Positions 46,951-57,990 of a DNA stretch of 64,000 bases are shown here, one piece after another (within the stretch, counting starts at the first letter, position 1; every line of letters begins with the position of its first letter). The translations under genes and the position numbers were made by a program. Under the pieces are notes generated by a model. That model worked only from the letters and a program-made list of their open reading frames with translations, ran no database searches and was not told where the DNA came from. Source of the DNA: Gambelia wislizenii (Eukaryota; Chordata; Lepidosauria; Squamata; Crotaphytidae); assembly GCA_030847615.1 (NCBI GenBank), contig JAUMIR010000003.1, positions 280,978,265 through 281,042,264 on the forward strand, in the 5' to 3' direction.

Positions 46951-48148
46951 GAAATGTATATATTTTAATGTATACGTTCATTCTAGATTAGTGCTAGTTG
47001 TCTTCAGAACAAATTTATGTAGACCTGCACCATTTGCAATCAGGTTTGCTTAATTTTACTCAGCACTGTTAGATTAATTTAAGCTTCCTCTAGAAATCAA
47101 CGAACCCCTCTGTTTATACTGTAGCCCCTTGCCTAGCTCACCATGGGAAGAAAGAAAAGAGTGACCTTGGTGTTGCTGGTTTCTAATCAGAAAGGTAGAG
47201 TGTAAAAGAAGCAGTCAGTATTATTGCTCTCTAGGAATATGTGGAGTAATGGTTACCAGCTACTTGAGTCCTATGTCCAAAAAGGGAATATTTCCCATAA
47301 AGCAACAGCTGAAATAATCTTCTGAGCCTCAGATACATTCAGTTATGAATAGCATTGTCACCACTTCCTTTGGGATGGTTGAGACCATCCTTTGTCACAG
47401 AGAAGTATTAACTGCTTCCTGGACTTAGTCATACTTCTCATTGCTAGATTATCATGTGCCAGGATGGGACAAAGGTCAAGCAGAAAGATTTGGCCACTTT
47501 GTTGTAAAATGTCACTCCTGATTTCAACATTGGTGCCAGAATCCTATTGAGTCAAACACGTGCACAATGAATACTGGCACAAGCAGTTTGCCATTTTCGC
47601 TGCTTGCACAAGGCACCCAGGACTTCTTTCTGCAAACAGAGGTTGGGTCTTCCAGATTGGGATTGTTGCAGGCACAACTATAGCAGCATCAATCCCATGG
47701 TACTAGGCTTAGCAGGGCTGCTCACTCTGACAGTGTTCAATAGGGTTTTCATAGAATCATAGAGTTGCAAGAGACCTCAAGGGCCATCCAGTCCAAACCC
47801 CTGCCATGCAGGAATACACAATCAAATCATTCCTGACAGATGGCCATCCAGCCTCTGTTTAAAAACCTCCAAAGAAAGAGACTCCACCACACTCTGAGGC
47901 AGTGTATTCCACTGCCCAACAGCTCTCACTGCCAGAAAGTTTTTCCTAATGTTTAGGTGCAATCTCTTTTCCTGTAGTTTGAACCCATTGCTCCATGTCC
48001 TAGTCTCCAGAGCAGCAGAAAACAAGCTTGCCCTATCCTCAGTATGGCATCCCTTCAAATATTTAAACATGGCTATCACGTCCCCTCTTAACCTTCTCTT
48101 CTCCAGACTAAACCTGCCCAGATCCCTAAGCCTCTCCTCATAGGGCAT

Positions 48149-48416
48149 TATTTATTTATTTATTTATTTATACCCCGCTCTTCAGCCACAAGGCTATCAG
48201 AACGGCTTACAAATTGTTTTAAGCAATAGCTATTTACACATCTAACTGCATTAAACAGTATTCAATGTGTGTTAGCTAATTGCCCCCACAAGCCGGGTAC
48301 TCATTTTACCGACCTACGAAAGGATGGAAGGCTGAGTGAACCTTGGAGCCCGCTGGAATCGAACTTGCGACATGGTGGCTTGCAGTACTGGCATTTAACC
48401 ACTGCGCCACCAGGGC
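48149..48416 (-). mobile_element. tRNA-derived SINE with L2-like 3' tail
   Basis: On the minus strand it begins gccctggtggcgcagtggtt. The Pol III A box TGGCGCAGTGG is at 48399-48409 and the B box GTTCGATTCC at 48355-48364, spaced as in a tRNA gene. After a middle segment the tail reads gcggggtataaataaataaa, which resembles the end of the L2 at 37159-37240 (ggcggggtataaataaatat). So this is probably a SINE that borrows L2 machinery. It is inserted in CR1; a short agggc occurs at both ends. Confidence 0.88.
48355..48364 (-). promoter_or_regulatory. SINE Pol III B box
   Basis: GTTCGATTCC on the minus strand, matching the B-box consensus; the A box is at 48399-48409. Confidence 0.85.
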
Positions 48417-49999
48417 TTCAGACCTCCCACCATCCTGGTCACCCTCTTCTGGACACGTTCCAGCTTCTCAATATCCTTCTTGAATTGTGGTGCCCAGAAC
48501 TGGACACAGTATTCCAGGTGAGGTCTGACCAAAGCAGAATAGAACGGTGCCATTACTTCCCTTGATCTAGACACTATACTTCTATTAATGTGGTCTAGAG
48601 TCACATTGGCTTTTTAGCTGCTGCATCACACTGCTGACTCATGTTCAGCTTGTGTTCCACTAAGACTCCTAGATCCTTTTCACATGCACTGCCCTCAAGC
48701 CATGCATCACCCACCCTATATCTGTACATTTCATTTTTACTGCACATGTGTAGTATCCTACATTTCTCCCTGTTGAAATACATTTTGCTAGTTTTGGCCC
48801 AGCTTTCTAATCTGTTGAGGTCATTTTGGATTCTGATCCTGTCCTCTGGGGTATTAGCTACCCCTCCTAATTTGGTGTCATCTGCAAACTTGATAAGCAT
48901 ACCCTCTATTCCTTCATCCAAGTCATTGATAAAGATGTTGAATAGCACTGGGCCCAGGACAAAACCCTGTGGCACCCCACTGGTCACTTCTCTCCAGGAT
49001 GAAGAGGAGACATTGGTGACTACCCTTTGGGTTTGGTCAGTCAACCAATTACAAATCCACCTAGCAGTTGCATTGTCTAGCCCGTATGTTACTAACTTTT
49101 TTTGCAAGAATATCATGGGGGACCTTGTTAAAAGCCTTACTGAAATCAAGATACACTGCATTCCCTTCATCTATAAAGTCTGTAACTCTATCAAAAAAAG
49201 GAGATAAGATTAGTCTGGCACCACTTGTTTTTGAGAAATCCATGTTGACTTTTTGTGATCACAGCATTCCTTTCTAAGTGGTTACAGACTGTCTGTTTAA
49301 TGCTCTGCTCTAGAATCTTTCCTAGTATTGTTAGGCTAACTTGGCAGTAATTATTTGGGTCTTCTCTCCACCCCTCTTTTAAAGATGGGGACAACATTTG
49401 CCTTTTTCCAGTCTGCTGGGACCTCTCCTGTTCTCCAGGAATTCTCAAAGATTATTGACAGTGGTTCTGAGATTACTTCTGCCAGTTCTTTTAATGCCCT
49501 TGGATGAAGTTCATCTGACCCTGGTGACTGGAACACATTTATACTGGCCAGGTATTCCTGAATTGCCTCTACCAATTCTGTGCTGTATTTCCCCTACTGC
49601 ATCATCTGCTCCATCTTCCACAGGTTGAGCACTGTTCCCCCTTTGGGAGAAGACTGAAGCAAAGAAGGTGTTAAGTAGTTCTGCCTTTTCTCTGTCCCCT
49701 GTTAACCTTTCACCATCTTCTCCATGCAGTGGCCCTACCATTTCTTTGTTCTTCCTTTTGGGCTAAGTCAATATATAATTAGACAATGCAGCATGTATTG
49801 AGACTGCCAGTTTTTAGACATTAGTGCTAGTCAAGATATTTGTTCATGAGAGGCAGAGGGGTTGTTGGAATAAAACTCTGGAAATAGTTTGTTTTACATA
49901 ATTCTTATGATATTTATTTTTATTCTACTCAGATTCTCAAGGTATTTTTCTCAATGCCTTTGACTTTTTATTTACATGTATATGTATTTGTACATGATA

Positions 50000-50228
50000 T
50001 AGGAGATTTTCAGACTACACTGTTATAGTGTTACTATTCCACTTTAACTGCTCTGGCTTCCTCCTGTGGAATTCTGGGATTTTTAGTTTCGGGAGGCCTA
50101 AGAGCTCTCTGGCTGAGATTTGTAAATGCCCCTCCCTAAACTGCAAATCCCAGGATTCAACAGGAGGAAGCCAGAGCACATAAAGTGGAATAGTAACACT
50201 ATAACAGTGTTGTCTGAAAATCTCCCTA
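50000..50228. mobile_element. Palindromic MITE, 225 bp, TA duplication
   Basis: 50002-50226 is almost wholly an inverted repeat: arm ggagattttcagac...ctgttatagtgttactattc against its complement at the other end, meeting near 50095-50130. Bordered by TA (50000-50001 and 50227-50228). Non-coding, and able to fold into one long hairpin. TA target suggests Tc1/mariner mobilisation. Confidence 0.88.
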
Positions 50229-50853
50229 GTATTTGTAGTGCTTCATGAGTTATCATATTTAGTTCTGCAGTATCCATTATTAAGGCAGGGTCATTATTTT
50301 GTCTAGCTTTAGCACTCTTTCAGCAGTTCACTATCTTCACATACCTTGAAAAATACTAGCCCTTATCATTTTCTCTCTTCTGCTTTTCAAGTTCATACTT
50401 CGTTCAGAAATCAGCAATGCCATGTGTTCAATAACTTGGGCCTGTCAGCTCTGTACAGAATAATCATAGATTTTGACTGGCATGGTCTCCCTCTCTTGCT
50501 TTAATGCTAAAGCGAAGAGGTACCGTAAGTGCTATAATATGTATGATAAAGGCTTCCAGCTATTTCAGCAGAGGGCTTTGTCTCACAAATGTCTACAATT
50601 CAAAGAAGCCACTAGTCAGGCACTAGATAATACAGACTACAGTGACACAGGGTCATGTGCTGCATCCAGTTAGAAATTGCAAGGGCAGCAGGAGTTAGTG
50701 TAACAAACAGCTACTTTACACCTGAGCTTCCACTATAGTATGTGTGCAATGAAAAGCAGTGTCCCATTTCACAGCATGTTCACATACAATGGAAAATCCA
50801 TGTTTGTCACCATCATATATTGCTACCAAATAATTTTGCTTTCCATTACTTAC

Positions 50854-50960
50854 AAAGATGGTGAGCATATCGTAAATGAAATACATCACATCCATGTACA
50901 TGGTGGTAGAGGGTTTTTTCTATCAGGTCCTGTGGTTCATATCCAGTTAATTCAGTCACT
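50854..50960 (-). CDS. SIM2: SIM2 exon encoding PAS-B N-terminal/central part
   Basis: 107-base exon between acceptor ttcttctag and donor t|gtaagt. The first base completes an arginine codon, then [20 protein letters not shown] and [15 protein letters not shown], with the last T completing TTG in the next exon. [18 protein letters not shown] is a near-invariant PAS-B block in SIM proteins. Exon length and phases join cleanly to the exon at 45997-46144. This is the most 5' SIM2 exon found in the window; preceding PAS-B, PAS-A and bHLH exons were looked for in 51-64 kb and not found. Confidence 0.96.
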
Positions 50961-52090
50961 CTAGAAGAATAAAAAATAGCCACAACTTATGAAAATATAA
51001 CTACTCTAAACAAATGTTCATATTTTTCCAATAATTAGGTCAGAAGAATTTTTATTCAATGCCCTGAAAACCTCTAGAATGAAAAATTTGCTTTTAACTT
51101 AGATGGTATAGGGCACATTTGACTCTCATGCAAGAGATCCATGTAAAATCCCATTAAGATGATATTTAGATCTTAATAAAATACTATTCAACTGTATTAA
51201 GCATACACAAAACTCACTGGTTCACCACATGAAGAATAAAAAAAGTAGTCCTCACTTTCTAGCAGAAATCAATTGGTAGGCATGAAAGGAACAAAATGCA
51301 TCCTTAGTGGCTGCTCCATTCACTAAGGTGACTGATTGGTATGCTGTAGAATGATTATGATTTCTATGCATTGGTTAACAGAACAGATTATAGTATTAAT
51401 GTTGTTCACATTCAGAAGTATCCAATAACACAACTAACAGGACTCTGGGACAGGATACACTTAAAAGAAACTGTTAAGACTTCTTGTCACACTTCTGAGG
51501 ACAGTATTAGCAACCTAAAGGGGCACAGGATATGAGTTGTAACTAGGTCTCCAGTGGAACAGTGCATGTCTTATTTTAGAGTCCATTGCTGGTCCAGATG
51601 AGATAGGCATTCCCCTTTAGGATGATCACAACATTCTGAATTTGTGCATTAATTCAGATGCATTCATGCTTTTCTTTTCTGCCTGAGCAAGGAGTGGGAG
51701 ATACATCCTAATATGTACCAAATGGTATGCAGTCAAGGCAACAAACGTGGCAGTCAGTTTTTCACTCAAAGCTGTTAGTGTCTTCTGTGCTTCCTTCCTC
51801 CTGTGCATACAGTGAGCTACTCAAGAAAATAGTAAATAAAGATCCTTTTATTTGCTGTTGACATATTTTCATTTACTTCTTTCAAGATTTATTGCTGCAA
51901 CAGGAGTGATTATTCTATGGGGCTTATGATCACTTTATAAATTTAAGGGAATCTAAATAAATTAGTCTATTTTATCTATGATGAAAAAAGACTATTTCAG
52001 CTAAAGATTGCAAAATAACATGCCAGTGAAAATATCAACAGAAGGACTTTAGGAACAGAAAGGATATTAAGGCACTACCAATAATGATAG
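50961..52090 (-). other. SIM2 intron, no gene recognised
   Basis: AT-rich sequence. A minus-strand open stretch at 51626-51808 (60 codons) has an ordinary-looking composition but no family I can name; no splice support is evident. Confidence 0.6.
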
Positions 52091-53000
52091 AAAGATATTC
52101 CTCATCATGGTCTCCATGACTTACACATATGGATTGTTTTGTGCTTGCACAGAGCCTGGTTGGTAACTTCTAAAGATAAGCGGAACAATTTTTAGCAGTA
52201 ATCCTGCCCCTTCTCAAATGCATATGTTTTGGAATTCCTGCTCTTTCCCTGAGTTATTTTTTGTCTGCCTCAACTGCAGCAGCATCTTGAAGAATTCACT
52301 TCCTTGCAAAGAATCAGATGTGTAGCTATGCAACTTCTCTTAAAACTCATCCCTTTGGCTTTCCTCCAAATTTGTCTCTTCTCTATTTTTATCAGAATTC
52401 TTAAGCCCGTGGTGCAGCCTTCTTCTCTTCATAGCATCTAAGCAAACCGATAAAGTTTACTCTGAGCAGGCACTGAAAAAACCATTAATAGCACCTCTCA
52501 AATTCTTCAAGATGGATGGTGAAAACCCTTCAGGCCAGAGCTGTTTGCTCTTTTGCAGTTCCATCCCTGAATTCAACTGCCTCCAATCCAATGATTTTGG
52601 TTTTGCCTACAGTTTCCTTAACACCTCTACCACCAGTCCCACCTTTAACATTGGCTTTATGCAGTTTATGAGATTTGGTCACCAAGCTCAAAGCTTCCTC
52701 CCCACATGAGAAGTGCAAGAAGGAAAAGAAAGACAAAACTTAGCAGCCTATGAAGCCTGTATCAATCTCCTCCCAAGTGGGTGAACCTGAGCAACAGCTT
52801 ATTCTCTCTTCAGAGAATTGTTTTGATGTTCCTCAGGTCTCCAAACTACCACTGCCAGATCTTACAGTACCCAAATACATATTAGAAAGGTTCAATGTGC
52901 GCTATCATCATCTCTTCAAGAGGTACAATTCTTTGCAGCATACTTGGAAGACAAACTTTTAGACTCCTTCCCTACTCAATAACTTCAAGGGGAATATTTC
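52090..53000 (+). mobile_element. Old DIRS 5' end and gag relic
   Basis: Plus-strand. 52120-52215 aligns with the DIRS 5' leader at about 58000-58100 (cacaga...ggtaac...agcagtaatcctgcccctt against the gcacctgcagag... leader). Downstream, 52750-52960 has an open stretch with LERFNVRYHHLFKRYNSLQ consistent with gag, but the similarity is weak. No intact ORF. Confidence 0.5.
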
Positions 53001-53117
53001 CCTGAAATACATATACATAGCAGCCACTCTCACACTCCATCAGGGCATTCCCAGACTCGTTCTCCTGCATGCATTCTCTATTAGGTCAACACTTTTCTCC
53101 ACCCCCTCTGAGATGGA

Positions 53118-53170
53118 CAGGTGGTTTACCTTGTAACTGTAGTTCTTCAAGTGGTCACCTGTGAACTCAC
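53118..53170 (+). repeat. DIRS inverted repeat, left arm
   Basis: 53 bases starting caggtggtttaccttgtaac; the reverse complement matches 53357-53410. Same family as the arms at 5633-5684 and 5905-5956. Confidence 0.85.
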
Positions 53171-53356
53171 ACAAACGTGTTATCCTGCACATGTCCAGTG
53201 CATCTTTTGAATCTTCTCGAGTGTTACATAAGTGTAACTGCCCAGCTCCAGTGCTGCTATATTGTGGCCTTCCTGTCAAAACTGCAAGTTCCATGGATGC
53301 TACTGAAGCAGACCAAAGGACAGGGAAGATACAATGAGGAAGGGATGGGCAGGGTT

Positions 53357-53410
53357 GTGAGAGTTCACAGATGACCACTTGAAGAACTACAGTTACAGAT
53401 ATGCAACCTG
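53357..53410 (-). repeat. DIRS inverted repeat, right arm
   Basis: Partner of 53118-53170, ending agttacagatatgcaacctg. Confidence 0.85.
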
Positions 53411-53635
53411 TCTTCTTCGTAGTCTCTGTGACTCACACAAATGGGAGACTAGCAAGCCACATAAGTAGGAGGTGGGAGTGTCACTGCAAACCAATCAGAT
53501 GTTTACTGAACATAAATAAATGCAAGCACATAAATTAAGCATGAACATAACACCCCTGAAACAAAAAAAGAAATTCAAATATAGAGCAAGGTTCAGGAAA
53601 CAGAATGAACCTGAAAGCTCAACAATACTGTACAA

Positions 53636-54060
53636 TCAAGTTACAGAAGAGTAGAGTACAGATTTCCCAAAGGCTGTATTGGCCCTGGAGTGCATTCTGT
53701 AATGAGTGATAAAAGTCAAATGCTGCAACCAAGTAGCCACCTGGCAAATGTCCTCAAGTGGCACATCAGCCAGAAAGCCAGAAGAAGCAGCCATCACCCA
53801 TGTGGAATGGGTCTGAATCCAAGCCAGAGGGTCCTTATGGGACAATTTCTAGCCAAGATGGATAGGCAAAGCTACCCACTTCGAAAAGCATTAAGAGGAA
53901 CCAGGAAGTCCCTTATTTGTTGAAGAGTAAAAACAAAGAAGTCCTGTCAGCATAGAAGGCCAAAGCCTTCCAGACGTCGAGATGTCCTCTTGAATGCAGA
54001 AGTCAGATTCTGCATGAAGGTGTGAAGAAAAATGTCCTGGATGGTATGGAAGGCCACAAA
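53636..54060 (-). pseudogene. DIRS tyrosine recombinase C-terminal remnant
   Basis: The open stretch 53636-53845 reads THSTWVMAASSGFLADVPLE, then TFITHYRMHSRAN and FGKSVLYSSVT, matching the recombinase end at 5245-5429. The H-x-x-R box is H-S-T-W, so its arginine is lost; the tyrosine remains. Upstream sequence to 54060 is recognisable in other frames. Confidence 0.8.
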
Positions 54061-54479
54061 GGAAAAAGGAAACTATAACCTAACTTAAACCAAGAGAAGT
54101 TGACCAACAAGTTAGGATATGAAGAAAATATACATCAATATGTACATTTATTTTTTAAAAAATATTTTATTTTAATAAAGTTTTCATCAATAAAACCAAG
54201 CTTAAGTAGTCAATAGTTTGTTACAGAACTCTTTCTATAACTGCAATAACATACATAAATCAAAAACAAAATATAACAAGTAATCAGAGAAGGGATGGAG
54301 AGTTGGACTTGTTATGAAATCATAGTACTTCAGTCCATACATGCAGAATCAAAGGGAGGGGACAGAAAAGACATTGTTCCACATTTTGCCGTGATGTGCT
54401 GGAGGCAGTGCTGCAGATTCAGTTTCAGAAAGATATGTGACTATAGGAAACCGGCATTCAATGAAGGTTTCACAGTGTA

Positions 54480-54790
54480 CGCTTCAGCATTTGATACCCG
54501 CATAGTACCATTATATATCTACCTTTCCTGTCTCTTTTTAAGTCATAGAGTTGGAAAGGGGTACCTTTATCCAGTATAATTGCCACCCCTCATGACTCGC
54601 CTGAGCCACCGGCCACAAATTGGTTTCCAAATTTGGAAGTGGGGAGTACAGGTTTTTCAGTTCTATTGTGCATTTCTTGGAGAAACAGAACATTGGGTTT
54701 GTGGGGACAGATTTCTCTCAGGATCTTTTGACGTTTTAGTGTTGATCCGAGCCCTCTAACATTAAAGGATAAGATCTGGACTTCACTCAT
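54480..54790 (-). pseudogene. L1 ORF2 N-terminus (endonuclease start)
   Basis: ORF2 opens MSEVQILSFNVRGLGSTLKR, then VLFLQEMH, the first endonuclease blocks of L1. After a stop at about 54590 the homology goes on in another frame (GVAIILDKGTPFQ and GRYIMVLC). Then it ends; RT sequence is absent. Confidence 0.82.
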
Positions 54791-55350
54791 GGCAGGTCAC
54801 GAGAGGAGAGGCTAACTGTGCCATTTCCAGCAATATTAGGCTATCAAATTTCCACATTAGAGAACACCAAGTGTGGGTATTAGATTTTCCACAGTGCAAA
54901 GGTATGCATAAACGAAGTATTGCGTATTCCTTCTCAAAACAGAACAAGAAAAACAAGCATAACTCAACAATAAGCATCAAGATAACCAGAAGGAGGGAGG
55001 GCATCTGGGCGATCACCTCCCGATCGGAATCCAGGGTCATTCCGATCACCTTCGGAGAGCCCATCTGGGCTATGGGGTGGTGCTGTACGTTCAGACTACA
55101 ACCTCTGTCCTCACGAAAAAGCAAGAAAGATATGCTGTGAAAAGGAGTAAGGAGAAGTATGGACTGGTCAAAATGCATCTGACCAGCTAATAGCTCCAGA
55201 AGAAATCCATGTGAAGTTCACCTCTACCATGGCAGCAGGTCATTCAGCCAAGCTATACAAAGAATGATTGGTAGCTAAGAGTTAACAGCTGATGGTTGAC
55301 AGGATTCGCAACATTGTTGCCGACAGCAAGGCAGGAAAGAATAATTTCCA

Positions 55351-55841
55351 TGTTGCAGGAACCAGACTCAGGACCACAGAGAAATTGAGAAAGTGAGCTT
55401 TATTCTCAATTACGCACGGGCCCTCGGTTGGAATACCTTCCAAAAGACCAAGGCGCCCCGAACCACATTGAGAGTAACTTTTTATAGAAAATACAGTATG
55501 TTATGAATTACAAACAGGAGCGCTTCCCTCCACCCATCTGGTGGTTTCCATACCCATATTTGGCGCTTCCCTTTCTTGCAATACTGTTTACATTTCAGGA
55601 AATCAGTTACAGACTGTAGCAAGATAAGCATTTTGCAATGACTCCATTTGAGGTCTCTGTGACCACTTCGGATATTGACAAAACCTTGACACCTCAGACA
55701 CAGTTCGTTCTTGCATTGCAATCTCAGCACATCTTATTATTTGTTAGCAATCAGCAATACAGCATATGATCAGCAATACAGCATATGGAAAAAGGCATAT
55801 TAAAATATACTTTTAGCAGATTTCTGAATATGGCTACCACA
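55351..55841 (-). mobile_element. Solo LTR, 491 bp, inside L1
   Basis: On the minus strand it starts TGTGGTAGCCA and ends CCTGCAACA, flanked by TCCA on both sides (55347-55350 and 55842-55845). It holds a TATA-like ctataaaaagtt and an AATAAA-type signal (gagaataaagctc) in the correct order for U3-R-U5. It lies between the L1 ORF1 and ORF2 remnants. No viral genes remain. Confidence 0.9.
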
Positions 55842-55959
55842 TCCAACTGAAAAGCTGCAGAGAATCAGCAATGGTGGGCCCCCTGTTGTTTGAAAGAAGA
55901 CAAAAAGAAGGTGATAATATAACTGTCACTCTGCTGAGGGGGAGAGGAATAAAGCTAGT

Positions 55960-57660
55960 AAGTGTCTTGTGGATGTCACTTTCAGGGGGTCTTGAGCTCC
56001 TTCCGATTGGCTCTTTTCTCCCATTTTCACTGGACAGCCGTCCAGTCTGATGAAGCTTGTCCAGGCAGTTCTCTTCTGATCTCTGATATCAGCGTGTTAG
56101 GAACCTGGACATCTAGGGCTAGCAACACATCCAGAAGCTGGAGTTTAGTCGTTGCAGACATGATGGTAGTGCCCTTTGTGATCATGATACGAAAGGGGAA
56201 CCCCCAGTGATATTTGATGCCTGCTTCTGTCAGGAGAGAAGTTAGGGGTTTGAGGTCTTTTCTCCACCGTAGAGTTTCAGGTGAGACATCTTCATATATT
56301 GATACAGGGAGGCCATTGAAGGTAAGTGAAGTAAGCTTGTTTAGCTTCGAAGTCACCTGCATTTTCTTGACAAAGGAAGAAAATCTCACGAGCATGTCCC
56401 TAGGTAGGCGTCGGGCCAGCTGAGGGGGGAATTAATGATTGTAGGAGGAATGAGTCTAAAAATAAAAATGTATTAAAAATTCCAGGGATCTAGCCCTTTT
56501 AAAAAGCAATAAAAATATATTCTTTAAAAGGAGTTTAAAAAATCACTTACTTCAAATTCATGCAGAGTGGCTTAAGAATGCTGAGACAAGCTCAATTAAG
56601 ATTTAAAAGTGTATTCAGAGGTCTGTGGTCTGATCTGATCACCCAGTGAATTAGACTCACTACAAAAACAAAGGAGTCAGTTTAAAAATGCAAATCAAAA
56701 GTTTACTGAGGGTATATCAATCTCAATCTACATACTAAAACAAACTTTAAAAAGAGTGTTCCTAACTAACTAGGAGGATTTAGGGTAGAATGACTCACCC
56801 AGCCTTTAGCGGTAGAGGCTGCATGGTGAACATCATGGCATAGCATCATAGCAGCAAGGCTTTAAAGCATGGCTATAAAAGATGGCTAGGCTACAGCCGC
56901 ATGGAGAATCTACTTAAAAGAGAACTTGCACAAAGAGCAATAAAATTTAAATTAGGTCATGTGTTGAATGACCCATCTCTCCAGTTGGCTGGAATTGCCT
57001 AGTGAAATAAGAGAAAGGGAGTTTGGGAGAACAGAAGCATGCAGGGAAAATTCCTAGACTTATCTTAGGATGTGAATGGGATACAGAAGATTGTTTTGCA
57101 TTATAATAATTATTTCCCCACATACTACAATGATCTATGTGCCCTCTCAATGTCAGCATTGCACAGCTCCAGATCTGGGCAGGTAGCATTAAGCCAATCG
57201 ATTAGGAATCCTTTGAGATCAAATTTCTCCGCTCCCTCTTCTAGACTGCGAAGGTGAATGTTTAGTCGCCTACTCCTGTTTTCAAGTTCATCCACTTTAT
57301 CCAGTAAATACTGCTTGGACAATTCTAATCGTTGAATCAGTGGATCTTGGGACGAAGTCGCTCTTAAAGCCTCAGAAGCAGTTGATTCTATCGCTGCGAC
57401 TTTATCTGTCAAAGCTGACAGTTTTGCCTTTACCGGCTCAAGTGCTTGGGCTAGTTCATGGAGTAGGTCAAGCACGAATAATTCTCTTTGCTTCTCCAAC
57501 TGGGTGGACACATCCTGATTGAGCATCAGGTCTGGGTCCCTTCCCAGTTTTGTTCAGGCCGGGGGCCATGCTGGTTTCAGGCTTGACAGGGTCAGTCACT
57601 TGAAGAGACCTCTGCTCTTTAGTCTCTGGGTAAAAGTCAGCAATTGTTTGATCCACTGGA
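55960..57660 (-). pseudogene. L1 ORF1 protein remnant split by a solo LTR
   Basis: L1 ORF1 is an RNA-binding trimeric protein. The N-terminal part (57660-57130) has a coiled coil and reads VDELENRSRRLNIHLRSLEE and CNADIERAHRSL, the start of the RRM-like domain. The C-terminal part (56432-56027) reads ARRLPRDMLVRFSSFVKK, VSIYEDVSPETLRWRKDLKP and AGIKYHWGFPFRIMI. The two join when the LTR at 56440-57129 is removed. Stops in the N-terminal region show decay. Confidence 0.85.
56440..57129. mobile_element. Solo LTR, 690 bp, inside L1 ORF1
   Basis: Plus-strand ends TGTAGGAGG and CATACTACA, i.e. TG...CA, flanked by ATGAT on both sides (56435-56439 and 57130-57134). It interrupts the L1 ORF1 exactly between HRSL and the PRDMLVRF region. 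Orientation unclear: AATAAA occurs on the plus strand but a TATA-like motif can be found on the minus strand. Confidence 0.85.
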
Positions 57661-57795
57661 TGCTTAGTATCTTGATTAGCAAAGATGATCAGATTATATC
57701 ATATTGTTGGTCATAAAACTCCTTTTTGGATAGAATTTCATGAGGTTTAATAGGAGCACGACAACTTTGTGTCTGCCATAGTCAGTCGCTGGCTC

Positions 57796-57990
57796 CGCCC
57801 CAATATGTGAATTTATAAAATTGTTACACAAGCTAAAATGATACTCTCATAGTCTACATCCAAATAGATATATCACTGAAAGTATAAATCTCACACTACA
57901 AAGGAATAAATTGAGCTGAAGTCCTTGGACAGAGGAAGACCAACAGATGGCTTCAATTAGATTTCACTCCTTCATCTGTTATAAGGTCAT
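57796..57990. other. Short segment between L1 and DIRS, unassigned
   Basis: AT-rich, about 190 bases; no similarity recognised. Confidence 0.5.

Larger units (their letters stand above)
47822..49741 (-). pseudogene. CR1 RT and post-RT region, interrupted
   Basis: From high to low: linker end with [20 protein letters not shown], then [69 protein letters not shown] and FADDTKLGG, then [14 protein letters not shown], the [12 protein letters not shown] block and, beyond the [24 protein letters not shown] and LALEV-type end sequence. At least three frames are needed. The SINE breaks the ORF between MVGGLKP and MPYEE. Confidence 0.88.
47750..49762 (-). mobile_element. CR1 LINE with nested SINE
   Basis: Minus-strand CR1. 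The 3' end begins at 47750 (catagaatcatagagttgca) and the element reaches to the linker before the RT at 49762. A SINE interrupts it at 48149-48416. Frameshifts break the ORF. Confidence 0.93.
53110..54140 (-). mobile_element. DIRS 3' end with recombinase, minus strand
   Basis: The recombinase end (53636-54060) is followed on the minus strand by the 3' inverted-repeat region (53410-53118), the same order as in the plus-strand copy at 5026-5956. Cut at about 54140 by the L1 3' end. Confidence 0.8.
54143..57795 (-). mobile_element. L1 LINE, internally deleted, carrying two solo LTRs
   Basis: Minus-strand L1 with 5' region and ORF1 (57795-55960), ORF2 start (54790-54480), then directly the 3' end (about 54290-54143, A-rich tail). 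Most of ORF2 is missing. Two solo LTRs (55351-55841 and 56440-57129) are inserted in it. It is itself inserted into DIRS sequence at its left end. Confidence 0.82.

Noticed and set aside
48149..48416. Functional tRNA gene
   Set aside because: A and B boxes are present but the acceptor stem does not close and a SINE body with an L2-like tail follows.
51626..51808. 60-codon minus-strand ORF in a SIM2 intron
   Set aside because: Looked for a missing SIM2 exon or gag domain; it matches neither, and flanking splice sites are not convincing. Left as unassigned.
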